Shown here: positions 56,126 to 64,000 of the stretch, piece by piece
How positions within the stretch are numbered: position 1 is the first letter of the stretch
Layout of the letters: each line of letters begins with the position of its first letter
Origin: Bidens hawaiensis
Lineage: Eukaryota > Streptophyta > Magnoliopsida > Asterales > Asteraceae
Direction of reading: 5' to 3'
Assembly: GCA_021521415.1 (NCBI GenBank)
Contig: JAIQDT010000001.1
Coordinates: 8,990,001-9,054,000 of the forward strand
DNA: 64,000 nucleotides
The notes under the pieces: model-generated
Told to the model about the DNA's origin: nothing
Seen by the model: only the letters and a program-made list of their open reading frames with translations
Database searches by the model: none
Program-made: the position numbers and the translations under genes

Positions 56126-57535
56126 TCTACATATTCTAATAAAGTAAAATAATTGTAGACACGTGTCGGTTTGTGTTACTCCTTATAATTTTTTCCCTAC
56201 AGAACTTATATATGTCATAGATCAGTAATTATTCACTTTCTTTTTACACTTCATTTATATTATATTTATAACATGATTAAATTATTCAATTTTCTTTAAA
56301 CTATATTTATATTATATATATATACACTTTTATAAAAATAAATATTTACATATTAAACTACTATACATTGTTAGAATATATTTTACAACATACTTGGTGA
56401 AATTCAAAAATCATCAACAAACTGTGTTTATTAAATATTGAAAATAATATAATTTTAAATGTTATATAATTAACATATTATACTTTATGTTGTTGAAGAT
56501 TGTAAATACAAAAAAACTCTAATATTCTTTCAATTTACGAAGTAATTTTTTTAATAATTAAATTATAAATATATGATTAAAAGTTGATCTATTTTTTGAA
56601 ATATATTCACTTATCTTTTGGTTTTTGTACATTGTCATATGAATTTATAATTTAAATATATTTATTTATTTTTTCGGTTAATTTAGTAAACTATATATAT
56701 ATGTGTTAAATTGTAAGGATGGTATGCAACAATCACTTTCAAATATAATTAAGTTTATCATATTTAATTTCTTGGGTTTTTTTATCAAGTATGACTTCGA
56801 ATTTTTTGTGAAACTTAAATTCGATTGTTACGGGTTAAAAGTTGGAAAATAGATCGTTTTGTACAAATTAACTACATGTGGCATAAATTTGTTATGGGTA
56901 AAAAATGAGTAATCTGAATATTTTTAAAAGTTGGAGAATGCAAATAGATTTATCGTCAAACTTGTTACGGGTTTAAGTTTTGACTTTAAAATGTAAAACA
57001 AATGAAAGTTAGAATTTTAAATATGATTGGGTTTTGAAATTTATTTTTAAGGATATTTTTGAAGGTAGTCAAAAGATGGGATTTTACACATTGAGTATTT
57101 TTCTCATGACTATTAAAATTTACGAAAAAAATGACAAACACTTCACATGCCACTTCCAGACTTATCAATGCTTCCAACTTTTATCAAATTATAAACATTT
57201 GTGCCAACATTGATTTTTCTTTGAATAGTGATCAGAATGTTGCATGTGAAGCATGTCATACAAAATTATGCTCAAGTGAAGCAAAACATTTACAAAATTG
57301 AAAGGGTTAACATGTTATTTTTTATTTGTCAATTGGTAAACTCGAGAAGCCTCTCAAACTTATCAAAACTTTTTCATGGTTTAGCTCAAAATTATATGAG
57401 AAGTATTATCCAAAATTGGTTCATAACTAATTTTTTCAATTATACATATATGATACTAACAATAAATTTTCAATAGATGGAGTGCTCTTGGGTATTTTTT
57501 GAACGTGCATTATTTTTTTATATTAAGTTCATTTT
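56126..57535 (+). mobile_element. Second copy of the 43842-45212 Helitron-like element, 3' end interrupted
   Basis: Starts TCTACATATTCTAATAAAG after A and aligns with 43857-45080 over most of its length (for example AACATACTTGGTGAAATTCA in both, near 44090 and 56390). It stops at 57535, where the Copia A2 LTR begins; the hairpin/CTAG end lies beyond A2, outside the window. Confidence 0.6.
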
Positions 57536-57984
57536 TGTTGGTTCCTGGACGGATCGTACACGGGATGTCGCTATCTGCGCAGGTGCGGAATCCCTGCGTA
57601 GGTAGATACGAGCGTAGAATACGAATAAAACAAACACACGAGCAATAACCGAAACACGTTATATTGATAACCCGAACACGTGACACGAGGTCACTATTAC
57701 AGACTCTGACTTGTAAACACGCAACTCTCGAACTAATCAACTGAAACGAACCCTAACCAACCTCACGAACACTCTCAAATGTTACGGTGAACAGTATATA
57801 TAAACACGACAACTTCGCCTCAGGCGAAGTTGTCCATAACTTCGCTTGTTCAACAAGTTCGCCTAAGCGAACTTGTTGACAACTTCGCTCGTTACATAAA
57901 CATAAACATAATCAAAAACATAATTACATTACAGACTCGATTACAAACGTTAGACTATGAACTACTGACATACATGTACCAACA
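57536..57984 (-). repeat. 3' LTR of A2 (449 bp)
   Basis: Plus strand TGTTGGTTCCTGGACGG to TGTACCAACA, with 7-bp inverted ends TGTTGGT/ACCAACA. Palindromes at about 57809-57833 and 57850-57878 are followed by TATA (minus strand TTTATATATACTG, 57804-57793). Homologous to 18092-18553. Confidence 0.9.
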
Positions 57985-58000
57985 GACTCCCCCTTGGCAG
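57985..58000 (-). other. Polypurine tract of A2
   Basis: Element strand CTGCCAAGGGGGAGTC directly abuts the 3' LTR; primes plus-strand cDNA. Confidence 0.8.
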
Positions 58001-58049
58001 TAGCTTCATATCTTGATCTTCAAAGCTTGAGTCTTGTAATCTTGTATCT

Positions 58050-60772
58050 TTACGCGTGCGCTCCTTCTCTAACACATACCGACACCACCCTTTGATATTT
58101 CCTTGCTTGATCCTTCCAAGCAGGAATGTTGAAGATCTTCTTTTCGTTGAGCATCTTCAGATCAGTTTGCGATAGATTAACAAGATGCATCGGGTCGTAA
58201 ACCCTAAGCACTTCTTGTTCATCCTCATCTTCCATTACCGCCTCCGCTGTTTCACAATCCACAAACCACCATTTTAGGTCTTTGAGCACGTCCTTGGGCA
58301 TAAGCTTCATCGGTACTTCTTTAAGGCACCGGATCGGTTTATACTTCATAACCATCCAAGGCTTTCCATCAGCTCTCAAACCTCTATCCTTGTCTTCGAC
58401 AAGTTTCCCCTTTTGTGGTTTCAGCAGCTCAAACTTCTTCTCCTTAATGCTCTCTTTCCATACGATCTTTCCGATGACTCTAGCCATGTTATTGTCACTT
58501 CGATTTATCAACCCCAATCTAGCTAAGTCTTTAACCTCACATTCAGGCAGTGTGTTTAATGATCTCAAAGTTCTCCTGAAGTACTGAATCCCGTCATATC
58601 TTTTGATCACGAAGAGCCGCAGCTGCTCATCATATATCCAGCAGATAATACCTTTCTTTGCTTCAGCGTATCCCTTAATACTGTAACTCTTTTTGAACAT
58701 TTTAGGGACCGCTGGTTTCTTCGTCTTTACGAACCACTGAGCACAACCTTCCTTCCAATTCGGCTGCTCTTCCCATTCAGTATCTTCCACAACTGTCTCA
58801 TCACCCATATCGGGCATCTCAACCTCTGGAATCTCGTGTTCAATATCTTCATCTACTATCTCCCCTTCTTCTATCACATTTTCAACAATAATTTGCTCAC
58901 CGATCTTCTCAATCTCATCACTCGGCAGCACATCTTCTTCAAGCATAAAATCATCATCATCATCTAGCTCTTTCAACGCGTCGATTACATCATCAACATC
59001 ATCATCATCATCACCAGCTGCGCTTGTAGACTCCCCCTCAGCTGTGGAAGTACCAAGAGCTATAGAAGTTCTTGGCAGCTCACCACCTGCACCTTCCGGT
59101 GCATTGGGATCATCGTCATGATCTTCTCTCCGTTTGTCCTCAACTCATCTCCCCTACAGCTCATCTCCCCCTGAGATGCCAAGAACGCTTTCATAGCGTC
59201 TATGATCTTCCCATGCTCGACCAGGAGGGAGGCCTGTAGTTGGTTTGCTTCCACTAGGCTTTGAATAGTCTTGGACTGCTCAGCTACGATCCGCTCTAGT
59301 GAAGCTATCCTTTCGGACTCTGAAGTAGGCGTTGGAGTTGGCGGGACATCAGCAGCAGAGGTGACCGCAGGTGGTACACTTGGTAACCCTGCAGTAGTAG
59401 TGACTGTAGACTCAACAAATCGTGCTACTACCACCGATGGAGTAAGCGATTGAGGTGGTAGAGACACAATTGTTGGAGTCGACGTCTGGACTGCAGTAAC
59501 CTGTGCTGTAGAAGGAATAAGAGACATACCAGACAAGGCAGGTGGAGCAAAACGTACCAGCCTTGAAGTTTCTCCAGCTCCCGAACCCATACCTGTCCGT
59601 TCTCTTCTTGAACGTCTGAGCACTAGCTGAACTGCTTCTTCTTCATCATCTTCCTCGTCATCGTCGTCAACCGTTCTCATCCTCTTCCCAATCGTTCTCT
59701 CCCTAGACACCAGCAAACGTCTAGCTTCAGCAAATGTCTCATCAAGATCGGAGTCAGCTACCGAAGTAACTGCTCTAGTAACATCCATGGCCTGAGAACC
59801 CGAGACATCCATATCAAACAATCCTTGGCCGCTAAAAGCAGCATCAAGGTCGACGTCTTCAGCAGTAGGCACAGCAGGCGCAGCTGATACAGCATGAGGT
59901 GCTGCCGCCTGTTGTGGTCTTGGGTCTCTGAACTCGTCCCCACCAGCAGAAACATACTCCGGGTTGACAAGATACCCGAACAGTGGAGTATGCCTGGGAC
60001 GCAGCTCAGGCTTGCTTCGTGCGCTAGAAGTGCGACATTGAGCAAAGATACGCTTCGTCACACATTCAACGTATCTAATAGAGCGTCTCTGAGGTAGCAA
60101 CGGAGCCACATGATTGAGAATCATTTGTAAGAATCGAGGATACATAATAAATCGCTCACGCGCCACAGCCCTCCTCTGACGATCAATCTCGTAAAATATC
60201 AGCTGACTAAATGAATATCTTCTGTTGTAAGTCAGGGCAGTCATGGCAGACTGCATCGTCGCGCCCATTCCATCAGTTCCTGCCTTCCTCCCAGACATGC
60301 ACACGATCAAGACGTGCATTAGGAAGCGCCACTGATCTAACAAAAATCATTTTCTCCTCTGCGTGTCCCCCAACGGACCTGAATAACCCATCCTGAGATA
60401 TGCCCCATCATGAAAAGGAGCGACGAACTCCGTTGGGTCATCCCTCGTTTCTTCTCCAAACTGCAAAGCCAACCGTATATCTTCTGAAGAGAACTGCACA
60501 ACATGACCATTTACGGTTGCTCGCATCACCGGGGGATCAACCCGGCAATCATACTCTACCGACTGCCAAAAGTCTTCAATGTTAGGTAGTGAAATAGGCA
60601 GGATATTCGTGATCGCATGGAAGATCCTTGAGCGCAGGAGAAATGTGATTATTTCCCTGTAGTCCTCCACGCCACTTGCGTCTGGGTCTAACATGATGTA
60701 CTGGTTATGCGCTGGAAAGAACTGTCTTTGATCATTACCGTCATCACCACCAGCACCGCCAACAGCAGCCAT
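58050..60772 (-). pseudogene. aORF of A2, one nonsense and one frameshift
   Basis: Aligns along its length with the A1 aORF. A Gly codon is TGA at 60349-60347 (after GDTQRRK). A one-base deletion near 59137 shifts frame after DELRT. The rest is well kept: GMGATMQSAMTALTYN domain, Ala/Pro linker, acid run, coiled coil ERIASLERIVAEQSKTIQSL, acidic stretch and the C-terminal domain with DPMHLVNLSQTDLKML, ending REGAHA at 58050. Start MAAVGGAGG follows an acceptor-like GTGCAG by two bases. Most differences from A1 are conservative, suggesting past selection. Confidence 0.85.
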
Positions 60773-60774
60773 AT

Positions 60775-61350
60775 CTGCACTAAACGAACCAAGTTAGATA
60801 ACTGTTAAGCAACTCACAAGTTCGCGTTATACCATGAGCGAAGTTGTGATTAAAACTGTATAGGCGAACTTAAAGGTGAGGCGAAGTTGGAAACAACTTC
60901 GCTTCATCTGTAAGTTCGTCTAAATAACTGTTAAACAAATTGGTTTAGGCGAAGTTGAAGATAACTTCGCCTTATCACAACATCGCCTCAGGCGAAGATA
61001 AGGGTTAGGCGAAATTAAGCTTCAGGCGAAGTTGTGGATAACTTTGCCTTAGGCGAAATTAAGCCCCAGGCGAAGTTGTGGATAACTTCGCCTAAACCCT
61101 AACTTCGCCTGAACTTAATCGGCGACTGTTAGGATTCCAACACCGGAAATCCGGTGTTTTCGGCTAAGTTCGACGATCAAGGACATCAATACACATGATA
61201 TTAAGGATGTGAAGTTGAAAAGGATGTCCATGCACACGTTAACACAAGTTTTTAAGATTTCGGTTTTGAAGGTCCGACGACCCGAGGTCTCGAACCGGGT
61301 AAAAACGATCAAGAACGAACAAGTTTGTGAGAGATATCGACAACACATAC
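60775..61350 (-). other. Putative 5'-UTR intron before A2 aORF
   Basis: Donor-like GAGG/GTATGTG at 61350, aligned with the A1 donor. Branch ATCTAAC and acceptor TTTAGTGCAG ends at 60775, two bases before ATG. Length 576 nt, first exon about 105 nt. Confidence 0.5.
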
Positions 61351-61480
61351 CCTCAATGATAATAGAAACTAGAAGCAAAGATCGAAAACGGAGATAAACA
61401 CAAGTTCGCCGGAAATCTCTCAAGTTCGCCGGAAAATCAAGTTCGCTGATATTATAATGAAGTTTACTGTTAAAAAATCA

Positions 61481-61580
61481 CCTTATATAGGGTCAGAGTT
61501 GGTCAGGCGAAGTTAAGGATAACTTCGCCTAGGCGAAGTTAAGCACAAGTTCGCCTGATTCAACAACTTCGCCTATATTT
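61481..61580 (-). promoter_or_regulatory. Internal LTR-like promoter module upstream of aORF (A2)
   Basis: Palindrome AACTTCGCCTAGGCGAAGTT at 61521-61540 and flanking motifs, then 12 bp after the last motif the TATA CCTATATAAGG (61491-61481, minus). About 710 bp before the aORF ATG, as in A1. Confidence 0.6.
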
Positions 61581-62872
61581 TCAGAATCAACCCTTTAAGT
61601 TTGAACATTTTGCAATTAACATTTGAAAGTTTCATAAAGAGTTAAACAAAAATGATCAAGTCTAAGTAACCAGATTTAAAATAATACAACTACCAAAATA
61701 GAAAAAAACTTATAAAAATTTAACGAAATAAGGGATCAAATTTCAGTCTAGTCAGGGACCACTATGTTTTTAGAAAAGATCCTAACAGGAATCACACTCA
61801 CTACGTGACTGTCATATAGATCCGTGTTTAGCCGTATTATGACATAGAGAAACAGGTTGTAAGCATGTAAATAACTTAAATGGTTTTCATCGTTTCTGTG
61901 ATACGTATTAAGGTTCAATTTAGCTCAAAATTTAAGTGGGCAACAACTCAGAGATAATGAAGCCTTCTATCTATTCTCAAAGCGTATTTGGCTATACCCA
62001 AGTCACCCCGAATTGACTTCGACCCATAGTTTCTGATTAACTTGTAGATAATCGTTGTCTGCTTCCCGTTCTCTTCTTACTCCAGAATTGAGAAGTCTTG
62101 ATTGTTACAATAACTCATAAGTACTTAAATTTTTTTTTTTTTTTTTTTTTTTATCCACACATACTTATAGACTTCGGAGTACTAAACCACTGCAAGTCCC
62201 GAATCTGGATCACTGCAGTGTCTTGAAATGCTTTCTTTACGGGAATCAGAACACCTACGGGCTCGTGTATGACTGGGTAGTCGCTTTTCTGCCTATCATT
62301 CGGAAAGAAATGCATGAAGACATTCAAAACTCTTAAGGAGTTTCCACGTAAAATCGAGTAATTTAAGTTAATATCACAAACACTTTTACGCACCATAAAA
62401 AATTACCATGACATACAATGACTGTCATAAAGTCTTTTAAGCCTAATAACTTCACTAGTTAAGCGCACACAATCAGTATATATATCATTTTCCAAGGTTG
62501 GATCAACTTTCTGTTAAACATAGCACATTTACTTCATACGAAGTAATAGACTTGAAAAGTAATTTCATTTCCCAAAAAAAATTTTGACTTCAATCGCCCC
62601 GTTCACGTCAAAGTTTTCAGGTAAACGGCAATCCTGAAGATCCAATGGATCAACTGGACCGACCACATACAGGTATGTGTTCTTCTAACTAAGTATGAAC
62701 GACTAATTTTCAGCGATAGAAAGAAAACACATCATAAATCGCCCCGGTCACTTTCAGTCATCTGGTTAATGGCTATCCTCAAAATCTACAAGTAGAAGAT
62801 GAGGACCAAAACATATCCTAAGACATGTCCTTCCAACTGAGATAACCGACATAATTTTAAGCGATTAGTGAC

Positions 62873-62873
<1 letters not shown>

Positions 62874-62913
<40 letters not shown>
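62874..62913. repeat. T40 homopolymer after A2 pol
   Basis: Uninterrupted run of about 40 T; A1 has about 15 T at the same place (11586-11600). On the element strand this is a poly-A tract just downstream of the pol stop. Confidence 0.9.
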
Positions 62914-62917
<4 letters not shown>

Positions 62918-62935
62918 CACAAAAGAAAAGCATGG

Positions 62936-64000
62936 TTACTCGGGATCGATCATTCCATTTAGCTCAATTAGGTTTTGAAATCTGGATTTATCAAACGGTT
63001 TTGTAAATAAATCAGCGAAATTCTCGAGCGTATCGACTTTTTCGATCTTAATCAGGTTCGTCTCAGCACAATCCCGTATGAAATGATGACGAATGTCAAT
63101 ATGTTTGGTTTTACTATGTTTCACGGGATTGTTAATTACTGAGATGGCTGAAGTGTTATCAATTAAAATAGGAGTGAGAAAAAAATTCAGACCATAGTCG
63201 CGCAATTGTTGCTGAATCCACAAAACCTGTGAACAGCAGTTGGATGCTGCCATATATTCAGCTTCACATGTTGAGATTGCAACTGACGTCTATTTCTTGC
63301 ACTGCCAGGAAACTAATCTTCCACCGAGAAACTGACATCCTCCTGTTGTCGACTTCCGACTCTGATTGCACCCTCCATAATCAGAATCAGTATAAGCAAC
63401 CAGTTCCACGTCTCCTCCCTTCGGGTACCACAACCCTAGCTTCGGCTTGCCCTTGAGATACCGTAGTATCCTCTTTGCACATTTCAAATGAGATTCTTTC
63501 GGATTTTCCTGAAAACGTGCACAAAGACAAACAGCAAACATTATATATCAGGCCTAGAAGCAGTTAAATACATTAATGAACCTATTATCGCCCGATACAG
63601 AGTTGGGTCCACATCTGCGTCACCATCTGATTCAGCGCCCAATTTGTGATTGACGCAGATTGGAGTGTCATATGGAGAACTGTCCTCCATCTTGAATCGC
63701 TTGAGCACATCATGAACGTACTTCGTCTGATGAATGAACATCCCGTCCTTCTTCTGATCAACCTGCAATCCTAGAAAGAAAGTTAGTTCACCCATAGCAC
63801 TCATTTCGAACCTTTTCTTCATGACATCCTCAAAATCTTGACACATGGAGACTCTTGATGCAGCAAATATGATGTCATCCACGTAGACTTGAACTAGTAG
63901 GAAGTCGCTTCCTTCTCTCTTCACGAACAGTGTGCTGTCAATTAAACCCCTTTCAAAACCATTTTCGAGCAAGTAGTCCGATAACGTTGAATACCAGGCA
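62936..64000 (-). pseudogene. Copia A2 RT/RNase H, C-terminal part, broken
   Basis: From the window edge: VYVDDIIFAASRV (near 63880), FFLGLQVDQKKDGMFIHQTK, SLMYLTASRPDI. A two-base insertion near 63545 then shifts frame before MFAVCLCARFQ. RNase H continues with YTDSDYGGCNQSRKST to a CAG-to-TAG stop at about 63292, resuming to the end ELNGMIDPE at 62936. Strong match to the A1 444-codon frame, which identifies each lesion. Confidence 0.87.

Larger units (their letters stand above)
60773..62935 (-). other. Spacer between pol and aORF of A2
   Basis: Same order of blocks as A1: long T run (62874-62913), ACATAATTTTAAGCGAT (near 62848), ACGACTAATTTTCAGCGA (near 62698), second T run (about 62130-62152), GTCACCCCGAATTGACTTCG (62002), promoter-like module (61481-61580) and GGCGAAGTT-rich stretch (60850-61110). 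No coding capacity. Confidence 0.75.
57536..64000 (-). mobile_element. Copia/Sirevirus element A2, 3' part
   Basis: Same family as A1: RT/RNase H from the right edge, spacer, aORF, polypurine tract and 3' LTR. It is inserted in a Helitron-like element. Coding parts carry several lesions, so it is non-functional and somewhat older than A1. It supplies the 3' end that A1 lacks in this window. Confidence 0.88.

Noticed and set aside
57228..57476. 82-codon plus-strand frame
   Set aside because: Falls in a Helitron-like repeat whose other copy (near 44900) does not keep the frame.

Overview
The window looks like intergenic DNA from a large, repeat-rich eudicot nuclear genome, probably Asteraceae judging by the style of its Sirevirus-type Copia and Tekay-like Gypsy elements (the family assignment is inference). 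I found no convincing host gene, tRNA or rRNA gene. Almost everything is nested transposable elements, mostly read on the minus strand.

Layout. 1-6691 is the 5' half of a Ty3/gypsy element (minus strand): a 3.4-kb LTR, a primer-binding site, a small extra reading frame, then an open gag-protease frame running off the window. It sits in the 3' untranslated part of Copia element A1 (6692-18553), which has gag, pol, a 2.1-kb non-coding spacer and an intact 928-codon extra ORF (aORF). A1 sits in the spacer of an older Sirevirus remnant (18554-20324). Next come a decayed plus-strand Gypsy integrase/LTR end (20345-21357) and Copia element B (21358-28574), a deletion derivative with an intact 1056-codon gag. 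B is inserted in the 3' LTR of a complete but decayed 13.5-kb Copia element C (28575-42079). 42080-57535 is a mosaic of Helitron-like elements, two related Gypsy LTRs (one a clean solo LTR with target-site duplication), foldback/MITE elements, microsatellites and a Cassandra element carrying 5S rRNA-like sequence. 57536-64000 is a second family-A Copia element (A2), cut by the window edge in reverse transcriptase.

The most interesting signal concerns the Sirevirus aORF downstream of pol (the position of env-like genes in this lineage). In A1, A2 and C the spacer before the aORF holds a cluster of palindromes ending just upstream of a TATA box, the same arrangement as in the LTR promoters. About 100-110 nt after the expected start site there is a 5' splice-site-like GT. 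About 570-670 nt further there is a strong branch-point/acceptor whose AG lies 2 nt before the aORF ATG. The three copies keep this geometry although sequence and palindrome core differ between families. My inference is that these elements carry an internal, LTR-like promoter plus a 5'-UTR intron that expresses the aORF as its own transcription unit. Palindrome cores differ by family (TTCGCC/GGCGAA in A; TTCGCTA and TTCGTTA types in B; TTCGTTA in C), and a TAACGAAT-type repeat also occurs in the unrelated Gypsy solo LTR.
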